Shown one piece after another: positions 26,767 through 36,179 of a stretch of 44,861 nt of DNA. The notes beneath the pieces are model-generated. The model made no database searches. It was not told the DNA's origin and was given only the letters and a program-made list of their open reading frames with translations. The translations under genes were made by a program, and so were the position numbers. Source of the stretch: an uncultured Saprospiraceae bacterium (lineage in GTDB: Bacteria; Bacteroidota; Bacteroidia; Chitinophagales; Saprospiraceae); contig CALGLU010000003.1 of assembly GCA_937959275.1 (NCBI GenBank), positions 1 through 44,861 on the forward strand. Direction: 5' to 3'. Each line of letters starts with the position of its first letter. Within the stretch, counting starts at the first letter, position 1.

Positions 26767-27924
26767 ATGAAAAAACTAGTCACGCTTTTACTCTTTCTAA
26801 TTTGCCAACTCATCCAGGCTCAAGACATGCCGTCTGATCAATTAGCAATGGCCAATCAATTATTCAATAACCAAGAGTATCTAGAAGCACTTGATATATA
26901 TCATACACTACTTGCATCAGATAGCACTCAGCATGCAGTCTTAGAAAAAGCTGGTTTATCAGCTCAAAGACTTGGAGATTTCAAAATGGCCAAGCAATTC
27001 TTTCGCCAATTAGAAACGCATGATGCAAATAATGAAGTCGCTATTAAAAATCTAGCCAGTATTTATGATGGAGAAGACAATGTACCTAAGGCCATTAAAT
27101 ATTATAAAAAGATCATCGACATCAATCCTAAAAACCCATTGTTCATCCGAAAGCTAGCTCAGCAATACAATAAGGCAGGTTTATTATTAGATGCATTTCC
27201 GCTGTTCTTACAAGCTTATACCCTCAATTCGAAAGATAATTATACTATACGGGCACTAGCCAATATATTTATAAACAACAAACAATTTACAAATGCTGAT
27301 TCTATCCTACGACATGCACTTGATTATGACTCATTAAATATCAATAACACTCTTTTATTTGCAAGAAGTAAATACAGTCAAAAACAATATGACAGTACAA
27401 CCTTTGTCTTAAGAACATTAGCAGGCAGGCTGGATTTAGACAATTATTTTAATAAAATGTTAGGCTATTCCTATTTGCAAATAGACTCAGTAGACCAGGC
27501 GATCCATCATCTTCATATGTCGCTGGTGAATGAGGGCAATCCAGAATATGCACATTATTATTTAGGCACTGCATATGAAAAAAAGGATGAGATTGATTCG
27601 GCTATTCATCATTATAAAGAAGCTGCAAAAGCTGGTATTTCAAAGGACGTAGATTTATATCACAAGAATTTAGCTCGGATCTATAATGAGAAAAATGATC
27701 TAAAACAAGCACTGCCGCATTATGCAGATGCTTATAAATACAGCAAAGATCCATTGGTTTTATTCTTTCATGCACGTGCCGCCGATATCTATTATAAGGA
27801 TAAATCGATTGCTATGAATTATTATAAAAAATACGAAAAAAGCAATCATGATAACATTGAATATAAAAAATATGCCAAGGATCGTCGACGCGCATTGCGA
27901 GAACAAATTCATTTATCCAAATAA
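26767..27924 (+). CDS. Secreted TPR-repeat protein
   Basis: Starting at the ATG at 26767, the 385-aa protein has a signal peptide (KKLVTLLLFLICQLIQAQ) and is then almost entirely TPR units, for example NQLFNNQEYLEALDIYHTLL, PKAIKYYKKIIDINPKNPLF and IDSAIHHYKEAAKAG. An in-frame ATG at 26707 adds 20 residues and spoils the signal peptide. It lies 51 bp upstream of the BlaI gene on the same strand and may be the first gene of that operon. No enzyme motif is present, so it probably acts as an envelope scaffold. Confidence 0.82.
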   Translation: MKKLVTLLLFLICQLIQAQDMPSDQLAMANQLFNNQEYLEALDIYHTLLASDSTQHAVLEKAGLSAQRLGDFKMAKQFFRQLETHDANNEVAIKNLASIYDGEDNVPKAIKYYKKIIDINPKNPLFIRKLAQQYNKAGLLLDAFPLFLQAYTLNSKDNYTIRALANIFINNKQFTNADSILRHALDYDSLNINNTLLFARSKYSQKQYDSTTFVLRTLAGRLDLDNYFNKMLGYSYLQIDSVDQAIHHLHMSLVNEGNPEYAHYYLGTAYEKKDEIDSAIHHYKEAAKAGISKDVDLYHKNLARIYNEKNDLKQALPHYADAYKYSKDPLVLFFHARAADIYYKDKSIAMNYYKKYEKSNHDNIEYKKYAKDRRRALREQIHLSK

Positions 27925-27975
27925 AATTAATCATTACTACTTCATGAATTCATTCAACTTCAATTATAGATCATC

Positions 27976-28338
27976 ATGCAAAAATTAACAAAAGCAGAAG
28001 AAGAAGTCATGCAATTATTTTGGGAGTTGGGTCCTTCTACGGTCAGTCATATTATTGGTAAAATGGAAGAGCCTCATCCACCCCACTCTACCATTTCTTC
28101 GATTGTCCGCATATTAGAGAAAAAAGAATTTTTGGATCATAAAGCTTATGGTCGCACGTACGAATATTTTCCAACTATTGAAAAATCCAAATACAGTAAA
28201 TTCTCTATCAAAAAATTAGTCAGTAATTATTTTGAAGGTTCTATGAATGAGCTCGTCTCTTTTTTAGTCAAGGAAAATGATTTGAGCCTAAAAGAATTAA
28301 GTGAAGTCATCTCAAAATTGGAAGACGAAAAATCATGA
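27976..28338 (+). CDS. BlaI/MecI-type transcriptional repressor
   Basis: The 120-aa protein matches the BlaI/MecI family: a winged helix from LTKAEEEVMQLFWELGPSTV through HSTISSIVRILEKKEFL and the wing GRTYEYFP, then a short dimerisation tail. In the model systems BlaR1 cleavage inactivates BlaI and opens the operon. Here the M56 protein at 30627-34643 is the likely partner. It overlaps the next gene by 4 bp (ATGA). A perfect palindrome ATGAATTCAT lies at 27944-27953, 22 bp before the start, and may be its operator; this is untested. Confidence 0.92.
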   Translation: MQKLTKAEEEVMQLFWELGPSTVSHIIGKMEEPHPPHSTISSIVRILEKKEFLDHKAYGRTYEYFPTIEKSKYSKFSIKKLVSNYFEGSMNELVSFLVKENDLSLKELSEVISKLEDEKS

Positions 28339-28988
28339 AACCCTTGATCGCGATATCATTCATCTGTCTTGCCAGCATCTCGTGTGGCAAATCAGAGTCA
28401 ATTGAAAATTTACAATTGCAAAAAGATATGACGATAAACCGAGCACATAATGCCAATATTATGAGGCAGGTGAATAACGACAAAATTATAATGCAAACAA
28501 AGCTCGCAAGAGACATCGAATTATTAGCTACTCTATTCCGATTGGATGGGCAAGACATGACAGAAGAGACGTTTTTGGCTTTACCATTAGACAGCTTGTT
28601 TTACGCTGAAAAACGCATGACCGTCTCCCAAGTATTCGGAGAGACTACTATAAAGCAGCAAAATGTCTATGAGGCATACTCTGACCAATATTATACTCAG
28701 CATGCATTTACGCCAGAGCATTTCGAACTCACCATTGATGAAAATGATCTTCTTCAGCTGAATATTCAACATGCCGTAGAAGGAGATTTTTATGCATACG
28801 GATTTGACAAGAAGACCGGAAAGCAAGGTATTGATAACTATTTCGATCCAGACTTTAAGGGCAGCTATATGACAGCAAATAGAATTTTAGACCGCAACAT
28901 TGATGAGCTTAGAATTGTCGTGACTTTAGCGGATTCACTCTATATAGATGACTACGTGATTGAAGATTTTTACACACATGACCATTGA
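28335..28988 (+). CDS. Hypothetical lipoprotein of the BlaI/BlaR1 operon
   Basis: The 217-aa protein has a lipoprotein signal peptide with lipobox SISC (Cys ~17). An amphipathic helical stretch follows (~25-65: LQLQKDMTINRAHNANIMRQ), then an acidic beta-rich part. I do not recognise a family. The 4-bp overlap with the repressor gene and the operon with the M56 sensor suggest a role in the same envelope-sensing pathway, perhaps as an output or as a signal-binding part. This is inferred from context. Confidence 0.72.
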   Translation: MKPLIAISFICLASISCGKSESIENLQLQKDMTINRAHNANIMRQVNNDKIIMQTKLARDIELLATLFRLDGQDMTEETFLALPLDSLFYAEKRMTVSQVFGETTIKQQNVYEAYSDQYYTQHAFTPEHFELTIDENDLLQLNIQHAVEGDFYAYGFDKKTGKQGIDNYFDPDFKGSYMTANRILDRNIDELRIVVTLADSLYIDDYVIEDFYTHDH

Positions 28989-29084
28989 TATGTTAATGAG
29001 ATTCAAAGAGACTATAAAAACCAGTTATATCGGGCTAAATGCCTGTATCTTATCGTTATTTCTTTACAACAAAATAACAAACAG

Positions 29085-30611
29085 ATGAGTAGAAGAAACA
29101 ACGTGATCAAATTTGGTCTACCTCTAGTCCTATTATTCTTGGCTGGATACTTTATGCTTCAGTCTACAGATGCCACTTTAATTGACCGAGATGTGTACTT
29201 TGAATACTCGGCTAAATGCAACATGTGGGAAGTGAGAGACACAGAAACCGGAGCACTTAAAAGTAGGGTGACAGAAGGACTTAAACAATTGTATGATTTA
29301 TCTGGCACGCGAAATTCACCGCTCATCAAAATAGATGGAGAGCTTGTAGGACATAAGATGGACGGTACCTTTGATTGGACGAAGCCATTTAGTTACACGT
29401 TTATTGATGCAGAAGAGGCTAAGCAAATTTATGGGAAAGACGCCCGATTTGGACTCGCTGAATTCACATACAACTCTGGTGTCATTTCAGAATTCAAAGC
29501 CTGTACGACGACAGACACTGGCGAAGATCTCGTCGGTATGCCATTAGTATTATATGATGGCACCTTATCACAAAAGCCAACTAATGTAGCAGAGGAAAGA
29601 GAATTCAATGGGCTCCATGAACTCACAGGTCAGTATGCCAAAGATGCGTATGGAGAAAGAGCTGAAAAACGACCAGTCTTTAACTACTTCAAATCCAATG
29701 CTGTCAGTGAAATGAAAGTAAATGAAAAAACACTGAGCATTTCGAATGGATCAAATGGTAAAATCGTGTTGGATTATACCTCTGTTAGAATGGGTGATAT
29801 CGATGTATTAATCAATCAAGAGTTCGAACAACTCGTGACAAGTCGCCATCAAAAACCAGAGAAGACTATTCGCATTGAATTAGACCCTTCTGACTGGCCA
29901 CCCTATAATTTCACAATATCAGTCTTTAAAGCAGGTACTGACTTTGGGATTGAATCACGGCTGCATCGATTGACAAATCGTAAAATAGAGATTGACTTTA
30001 TCACTGAAGATAATAACCGATTAGCCTATACCGATAATCAAAAAGAGACGAGCACAGGTGAGCAAATTAATTATGTCACTGTCCCTGGCGAACAGATGAG
30101 ATTGCCTGAAACATTTTTTAGACAAATCAATTACATCATTGGCAATCCTCTTTTCAAAGTTGCTGATCCTGATTACGTAGCTTATTGGCATCAAAACTTA
30201 AGAGCGGAATACAATCAGCTTGAATACCAAAGATATGTCACTCGAAGATTTAAGGAAGAAGCAGAAGCATTTGGATTTGACATTAAGTTCAATGCGAGCA
30301 CTGAACAATTAAGTGTGCGGTCCAATGATGCGACAGTCACAGATATTAAAATAGAGAGTTGGTTAAATCAAACTAAAATTCCGTCAAGCCTTCGCGCGAT
30401 TGCGTTAGACGAATGGCAAGAGCAGGATTTACCACTCATCATTTTAGATCATAGAATTGTGACGCGAGAAGAATTATTAGAAACATTAAATAATGCACCA
30501 TTATCGATCAATCGCTTTACAGAATTAGAACATGAAATGGCAGTGAAGCGATTTGGAGAGGATGCTAAAAACGGTGCTCTCGTCTTTAGGGGCGTTAAAA
30601 TAAGTTCATAA
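29085..30611 (+). CDS. Membrane-anchored protein with TonB-plug-like segments, unrecognised
   Basis: The 508-aa protein has one N-terminal membrane segment (residues ~9-24) and a long periplasmic part. Two segments resemble the plug signature of TonB-dependent receptors, with the A-x-x-x-[YF]-G-x-x-A pattern: IDAEEAKQIYGKDARFGLAE at ~109-128 and MAVKRFGEDAKNGALVF at ~487-503. Similar plug-like segments occur at the ends of Bacteroidota BlaR1-like proteins, including the next gene here. No beta-barrel follows, so it cannot be a receptor. It lies 96 bp after the lipoprotein gene and 15 bp before the M56 gene. I infer that it interacts with the sensor or TonB machinery, but no function is known. 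Confidence 0.72.
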   Translation: MSRRNNVIKFGLPLVLLFLAGYFMLQSTDATLIDRDVYFEYSAKCNMWEVRDTETGALKSRVTEGLKQLYDLSGTRNSPLIKIDGELVGHKMDGTFDWTKPFSYTFIDAEEAKQIYGKDARFGLAEFTYNSGVISEFKACTTTDTGEDLVGMPLVLYDGTLSQKPTNVAEEREFNGLHELTGQYAKDAYGERAEKRPVFNYFKSNAVSEMKVNEKTLSISNGSNGKIVLDYTSVRMGDIDVLINQEFEQLVTSRHQKPEKTIRIELDPSDWPPYNFTISVFKAGTDFGIESRLHRLTNRKIEIDFITEDNNRLAYTDNQKETSTGEQINYVTVPGEQMRLPETFFRQINYIIGNPLFKVADPDYVAYWHQNLRAEYNQLEYQRYVTRRFKEEAEAFGFDIKFNASTEQLSVRSNDATVTDIKIESWLNQTKIPSSLRAIALDEWQEQDLPLIILDHRIVTREELLETLNNAPLSINRFTELEHEMAVKRFGEDAKNGALVFRGVKISS

Positions 30612-30626
30612 ACAAAACAACACTAC

Positions 30627-33600
30627 ATGATCCAGTACAGTCTTGAAGTCACAATTTGTTGGTCATTACTCTTTTTGATCTATTTCTGTTTTTTGAAGAG
30701 AGAAACATTTTTCTCTATCAACAGAGGCTATTTGTTATCAAGTCTGATTGTCGGATTAGTGATTCCTTTATTGCGCATGATTGACTGGCAGTGGCAGGAA
30801 GATGTTGTCCTAAGTAACTCATTACAGTTTATTGCTGCAGGCCCAAACTATATAGCTACAAGTATAACGCCTGAGCCCATGAGTCAGCAGTTAGCGATAT
30901 CAATGCTCGATATTGTATCGATTGCCTATTGGATTGGCGTGCTGTTTATGTCCATTCGCTTACTAAAAGGCATATCAAAAATATATCGACTCTATCAAAG
31001 TGGACAAAAATCAAAACAGGCAGGTTTTACACTCGTAGAAACAAATCAGTATCACCTCCCCTTCTCCTTTTTGCATTGTGTCTTTTTCAGCAAAGAGCTC
31101 GCGCTGAACAAAGACGTCGAACACATTATTAAACATGAGTTAACCCATATCAAAAGTCGACACAGTTATGATGTATTTTTCGTAGAAATCCTTCATGTGT
31201 TATTTTGGTGGAATCCACTCATCTATTTATATAAAAAAGAATTACGTCAACTCCATGAGTATCTGGCTGATGCCATGGTCTTGACAGGTACGAACCAAAA
31301 GATCTACGGCCAGATCTTGTTGGGGCAATCCGAATCCGGACTTGAGATTGCCCTGACTCATCAATTTTTTAATTCACATTTAAAACAACGTATTATGATG
31401 ATGTACAAACAAAAGTCGAGGCGTCCGGCGATGATTAAGTATTTGGTGGCGCTGCCAGTGATTGCATTTCTAGCTATTACCTTTTCGAGTTATTTGAATA
31501 TTGACACCAACCAAAACTGGGCAAAGACAATGGAGCAGAGATTTAATATTTACAACATACAACCCACGTATGGAAATAATATTCAATCCATTTTTATTAG
31601 AACTGGTAATATGCTAAATGATGAGGCATTGAACAAACAGCATGTATTAAAGCATTTCAAAAATTTATCCCAAAAATATAATTTCAATTTTGAAGTCAAA
31701 TCCACTGACAACAATACTGAATTGATATATACTTCAGAAACTCTTGAATTTATATACAATGTCAATTCTAGATCTAAGCAATTTACATTTAAAGATGGGA
31801 TTATTGAAGTACCAGATCCTATTGGAACAGAACTTCAAAATGTTACATTTTTGGACTTGAACGAACACGACAAATCATTATTTAAAAGTTCCAGAAATTA
31901 TGCTGAAATGCTAACAGCAAATGGAAATACATTTTTGTCTGGTTGCTGTACTGAAATTGCACCTGCTGACATTAAAGCCGATCAGGTTTATGTTACGCGA
32001 GGTTCATCTTCTGACTTTGAAATTTATCTCTATAGAACTGATGAGAATTTAAATTCAGATTTATTAAATGAATTGAATGACTATTTTGCCACACATCGAA
32101 TGATCGTTGGAGAATCTGATATTAATAAATCATTCTTTAAGCTACGCAAAAAGTATCCAGACTTCTTAGCAGAAATCGATAGGCGATTTGACTTGGAAGC
32201 TAAAAAGCATAATACTGCATTCGGTTATATTGATTCAGGTGACGAGAATAGATTTACCATGGTTTCATGTGGAGATGACAAAGCAGGTTTAGTATCATAT
32301 AGTGAACTACAAAGCTATTTTAATAAAAGTGAAAGAGACACAATCCCTCCTACTCCACCAGGACCACCTCCTGCTCCACCATCACCAGATGAAATTGCAG
32401 CTCTCATCAAGAATCCTAACTCCCAACACAAAATTTTCTTAGATGGCAAAGAAATCACAAAGCAAGAATTCATAGAAAAAGAGAGTTCAATTTTTCTCAG
32501 GACATATACACCTATTGAGCAAACAGATGATCGATTTATTCGTCCAGAGCTACACGGTAGCATCTATTACAGAACAAGCGCTAATCCTGAGCCAAGAATC
32601 TCCTCAGAGATATCGCTGAATTCATTTAATGTTCCACATGGTTCAGTCAAGGTTAAAGCAGGGGATCAAATCCTAAAAGAAGGCATCGATTACGAAGTTG
32701 ATTATCAAATCGGACGTGTAAAAATAGTAAATGATGCCTATCTACAAGAACACATTCCTATTCATGTGTCCATTGAAGACGGGGAGATTTTCAAAGTCGT
32801 CGAACAAATGCCTCGCTTCCCAGGCTGCGAAGATATGAGTGGCACTAAATATGAAAAGGAGGAATGTGCCAAAGAGAAAATGCTAGATTTCATTTATCAA
32901 AATTTGAAATACCCAGAAGCAGCACGTAAAGCTGGTGTAGAAGGTATGACTGTCGTCCAATTCGTTATCAATCCAGCTGGAAGGTTACAAGATCTAAATT
33001 TAGTGCGAGATATTGGTGGCGGAGCAGGTGAAGCGGCAAGAGAGGTTGTTGAGCTTATGAATGAGAAAAATCTAGTCTGGACACCAGGTATTCAAAAAGG
33101 TAAAAAGGTTCATGTGCTATACACTTTACCTGTTCGATTTAAATTAAATGAAAAGCAAAAACAATCTAATTATAATAAACAACAGCTTCAGGAATTTACA
33201 CAATCAATGAAAGACACGAGTGAAGATGACAAGCTCCATTATATCTTGTATACTGTTAATGACTGTGATGATAATAAAGTAAAAAGGGCGAAGAAAGCAA
33301 TTGTTGATTATCATAATCAATTCTTTAAAGCTGAAAATCTAAGAGTGTCAAGTATTGCCTTAAATGAAAAAGAAAAAGTATATGCGATTCTTGTTAGAAA
33401 GTTTGACAATAGAGATAAGGTAAGTGAATACGCAAGCACCACAATAAAGAATATTCTTGACTATTTAAGTCAAAGTGAATTCGATTTTAATTTTTATCCT
33501 GTAACTCAAGAAAGTTATAAAGAGATTGTAAAAGAAAAATCTATTGAGAAATATATATTAGGGCATAGGCTTAAATCAATATCAGGTAAAGTGAAAGTCG

Positions 33601-34643
33601 ACCCGTTCAAAGCATTACAACGTTCCCGAGACCCAAAGCGACCACTGTCCCTCATATACGATTTCATTGCCCCACTACAGTTGAATTTTGAAGGCTCTTT
33701 TCCGCTCATTATTGTCAACGATAATAAATATGTTGGCAGTTGGGTAGATTTTAATGCCATTGATATAACTAAGGATCAAATTCAATCAGTCGAATATTTA
33801 TCACCGACTCGAGCCAAATCAAAATATGGAGATATTGCTTTTCATGGCGCACTTGAAATTCAATTAAACAATATCACTGAAGCAGAATTAGAAAAGATTG
33901 GTAAAATAATCACACCAGGATCACAAGTTTTATCAATAGCAGACAAAGAAGAAGTCTTTAAAGTCGTCGAACAAATGCCACGCTTCCCAGATTGTGAAGA
34001 CAAATGTGTGGGTACAAGTTCAATTGAAGACTGCCACAAAGAAGAATTACTCAATTTCATTGATGCACATTTAGTGTATCCAGAAGAAGCTCGCAAAGCA
34101 GGTATTGAGGGCATGGCCGTTGTCCAGTTTATAATCGATAAGACGGGAACAGTCATTGAGCCAAAGGTCGTCAGAGATATTGGAGGCGGGACTGCGAAGG
34201 AAGTCTTGTATGTCGTAGAATTGATGAATAATTTGACAAAGAAATGGACGCCGGGTTATCAAAGAGGACAGGCTGTGAATGTATTGTACACCCTACCGGT
34301 CCGCTTCAAGTTGGGGGATAATAAACAACCAAAAATTCCACTTAACAATGTTGATGTTTCACAAAACAAAGCTTCACTTACCGGTTATGAGCTAAAGCAA
34401 AACAGACCAAACCCAGTCAGTGAAGAAACTATCATTGAATTTCAGCTACCTGAAGCTGCACAAGCAACACTTCGTTTTTATAACGTAGAAGGAAAGACAA
34501 TCTTTAAAATCACAGATCAATTTAATAAGTCTACCAATGTGGTTAAAATAAAAAAAGCCGATCTACCGACAAGCGGAGTTATCTACTACGAGCTTGAAAG
34601 TGGTACATTTAAATCCACCAGAAAAATGGTTGTTTTAGAATAA
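30627..34643 (+). CDS. Giant BlaR1-like M56 metallopeptidase with two TonB domains and T9SS tail
   Basis: The 1338-aa membrane protein starts with the BlaR1 layout: membrane helices at about 5-20, 30-55, 92-112 and 268-290, and a cytosolic zinc-peptidase loop with HELTH (H170-H174) and HEYLADAMVL. It should cleave the BlaI-type repressor encoded upstream when the outer part senses a signal. The periplasmic part has a Pro-rich linker (~575-590, PPTPPGPPPAPPSP). TonB C-terminal-type domains lie at ~720-845 and ~1109-1232, both with VFKVVEQMPRFP, YPEAARKAG/YPEEARKAG and YTLPVRFKL. A plug-like segment lies between them (~1025-1085), and a T9SS type A tail at ~1253-1338 (ELKQNRPNPVSEETIIEF). No beta-lactam-binding domain is seen, so the signal is unlikely to be a beta-lactam. 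Confidence 0.9.
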   Translation: MIQYSLEVTICWSLLFLIYFCFLKRETFFSINRGYLLSSLIVGLVIPLLRMIDWQWQEDVVLSNSLQFIAAGPNYIATSITPEPMSQQLAISMLDIVSIAYWIGVLFMSIRLLKGISKIYRLYQSGQKSKQAGFTLVETNQYHLPFSFLHCVFFSKELALNKDVEHIIKHELTHIKSRHSYDVFFVEILHVLFWWNPLIYLYKKELRQLHEYLADAMVLTGTNQKIYGQILLGQSESGLEIALTHQFFNSHLKQRIMMMYKQKSRRPAMIKYLVALPVIAFLAITFSSYLNIDTNQNWAKTMEQRFNIYNIQPTYGNNIQSIFIRTGNMLNDEALNKQHVLKHFKNLSQKYNFNFEVKSTDNNTELIYTSETLEFIYNVNSRSKQFTFKDGIIEVPDPIGTELQNVTFLDLNEHDKSLFKSSRNYAEMLTANGNTFLSGCCTEIAPADIKADQVYVTRGSSSDFEIYLYRTDENLNSDLLNELNDYFATHRMIVGESDINKSFFKLRKKYPDFLAEIDRRFDLEAKKHNTAFGYIDSGDENRFTMVSCGDDKAGLVSYSELQSYFNKSERDTIPPTPPGPPPAPPSPDEIAALIKNPNSQHKIFLDGKEITKQEFIEKESSIFLRTYTPIEQTDDRFIRPELHGSIYYRTSANPEPRISSEISLNSFNVPHGSVKVKAGDQILKEGIDYEVDYQIGRVKIVNDAYLQEHIPIHVSIEDGEIFKVVEQMPRFPGCEDMSGTKYEKEECAKEKMLDFIYQNLKYPEAARKAGVEGMTVVQFVINPAGRLQDLNLVRDIGGGAGEAAREVVELMNEKNLVWTPGIQKGKKVHVLYTLPVRFKLNEKQKQSNYNKQQLQEFTQSMKDTSEDDKLHYILYTVNDCDDNKVKRAKKAIVDYHNQFFKAENLRVSSIALNEKEKVYAILVRKFDNRDKVSEYASTTIKNILDYLSQSEFDFNFYPVTQESYKEIVKEKSIEKYILGHRLKSISGKVKVDPFKALQRSRDPKRPLSLIYDFIAPLQLNFEGSFPLIIVNDNKYVGSWVDFNAIDITKDQIQSVEYLSPTRAKSKYGDIAFHGALEIQLNNITEAELEKIGKIITPGSQVLSIADKEEVFKVVEQMPRFPDCEDKCVGTSSIEDCHKEELLNFIDAHLVYPEEARKAGIEGMAVVQFIIDKTGTVIEPKVVRDIGGGTAKEVLYVVELMNNLTKKWTPGYQRGQAVNVLYTLPVRFKLGDNKQPKIPLNNVDVSQNKASLTGYELKQNRPNPVSEETIIEFQLPEAAQATLRFYNVEGKTIFKITDQFNKSTNVVKIKKADLPTSGVIYYELESGTFKSTRKMVVLE

Positions 34644-34660
34644 ATTAAACTGTCAAAATA

Positions 34661-34700
34661 AAATGCCGCCGTTGGTCTCCGAACCAACGGCATTTTTTTT
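34661..34700 (+). terminator. Intrinsic terminator of the BlaR1 operon (copy 1)
   Basis: AAATGCCG with a CCG bulge, then TTGGT, pairs with ACCAACGGCATTT over a short loop, followed by a run of eight T. It lies 17 bp after the M56 gene stop and is nearly identical to the hairpin at 34787-34825. Confidence 0.85.
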
Positions 34701-34786
34701 ACAATACATCTCGTTAGACTGGCGTCCATTGTAGGCATAAAACATATGACAACATACTTGTTGATGACAACACGAACAAGGACAAG

Positions 34787-34825
34787 AAAATGCCGCCGTT
34801 GGTCTTCGAACCAACGGCATTTTAT
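34787..34825 (+). terminator. Near-identical second terminator (copy 2)
   Basis: Same stem and bulge as the hairpin 126 bp upstream, with one loop change (CTTCG instead of CTCCG) and a shorter T run. It lies before the Gfo/Idh/MocA gene and may be a backup terminator or the end of a short transcript made from the interval between the two. Confidence 0.8.
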
Positions 34826-34963
34826 TGCCCAAGAGCCGTTATTGATCATAGTACAAACAATACCAAGAGCAACACCTATTACCCATTATCTTCTTTTATC
34901 TAGCTTCCATTTGATTTTTTTATAATAGCTTAGGTCTACTAATCACAACAACCGATTATCAAG

Positions 34964-36070
34964 ATGACCTATAAACATTGCCTGTGTCTTTTACTTTTAC
35001 TCCAACTACCACTTCAAATCCTGATTGCACAAAACAGCCCTTTGAAAATTGGTGTGATTGGATTGACGCATAGCCATGTCGGTTGGATATTAGGTGCGGA
35101 GGAACGAGAGGATATAGTGATGGTTGCCATTGTTGAGCCCAATACAAGCGTTGCCGAAAAGTATGCTGAGCATTTTGGCTATTCCATGGATATTGTGTTT
35201 CCATCAATAGAAGTGATGTTGGCTTCTATTCAGCCAGATGCAGTCACGGCCTTTGGCTCTATCTATGAGCACTTAGCAGTCGTCGAAGCATGTGCGCCTC
35301 TTGGCATCCATGTCATGGTAGAAAAACCATTAGCCGTCAATATGGATCACGCTCTTAAGATGAAAGCCTTGGCTGAGGAGCATAACATTCAATTATTAAC
35401 AAACTATGAGACCAGTTGGTATCCGACAAATATCAAGGCGAAAGAATTATTAGACAGTGGCCTTGTCGGTGACCTAAGAAGAGTCGTCGTCAGAGACGGC
35501 CATAAAGGACCTAAGAAAATAGGTGTGCCGCCAGAATTTCTAGACTGGCTCACCGATCCCATTAAAAACGGAGGTGGTGCCTTGACAGATTTTGGATGCT
35601 ATGGGGCAAATCTGGTGAGCTGGCTACAAGAAGGCAAACGACCGCTATCGGTCACGGCAGTAACTCGTCAATTGCAGCCCGCTAACAATCCACTTGTAGA
35701 TGACGAAGCGACAATTATTTTAACTTATGAAAATGCGACTGCCATTATTGAAGCTTCATGGAATTGGCCAATCGGCAGAAAAGACATGGAGATCTATGGA
35801 TTGACGGGTGAAATATTAGTTGACAACAGGCACGACATGCACGTTAGGCTAGGTCAAGGCTATAGCGATTATGAGCAACAAGATTATACCTTAGAAGAAC
35901 GAGAGTATCCGTATCACGACCCATTTGCTGTGCTTGCTGCCGTGATCCATGCTGACATCTCACTCGCACCCTATGATTTGTACTCTCTGGAAAACAACTT
36001 GCTTGTTGTTGAGATATTAGATGCAGCCAGAAAAAGTGCTGATGAGAAACGGACTATATTTTTGGATTAA
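34964..36070 (+). CDS. Exported Gfo/Idh/MocA-family oxidoreductase
   Basis: The 368-aa protein has a signal peptide (CLCLLLLLQLPLQILIAQ), then a Rossmann start LKIGVIGLTHSHVGWILG, the conserved VMVEKPLAVN (EKP motif, residues ~112-121) and the C-terminal alpha/beta domain with GGGALTDFGCYGANL. Family members oxidise or reduce sugars and related alcohols with NAD(P). The signal peptide suggests periplasmic export, as seen in a number of Bacteroidota members. The first glycine motif is less canonical than usual (GLTHSH). Substrate unknown. No partner genes are adjacent; the nearest neighbour downstream is a lytic transglycosylase. Confidence 0.88.
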   Translation: MTYKHCLCLLLLLQLPLQILIAQNSPLKIGVIGLTHSHVGWILGAEEREDIVMVAIVEPNTSVAEKYAEHFGYSMDIVFPSIEVMLASIQPDAVTAFGSIYEHLAVVEACAPLGIHVMVEKPLAVNMDHALKMKALAEEHNIQLLTNYETSWYPTNIKAKELLDSGLVGDLRRVVVRDGHKGPKKIGVPPEFLDWLTDPIKNGGGALTDFGCYGANLVSWLQEGKRPLSVTAVTRQLQPANNPLVDDEATIILTYENATAIIEASWNWPIGRKDMEIYGLTGEILVDNRHDMHVRLGQGYSDYEQQDYTLEEREYPYHDPFAVLAAVIHADISLAPYDLYSLENNLLVVEILDAARKSADEKRTIFLD

Positions 36071-36179
36071 GCTCTCATCGCCAATAATAGCGACAAGATA
36101 AGCGATGAAGTAAACCTATCTATTGGCATTATTTTCGCTTCTTTATCGTTAGTCTTATCGACTAATAAATCATAGATTC

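Noticed and set aside
30627-34643. Beta-lactam sensor
   Set aside because: No penicillin-binding transpeptidase motifs (SxxK, SxN, KTG) were seen in the outer part, and no beta-lactamase is nearby.
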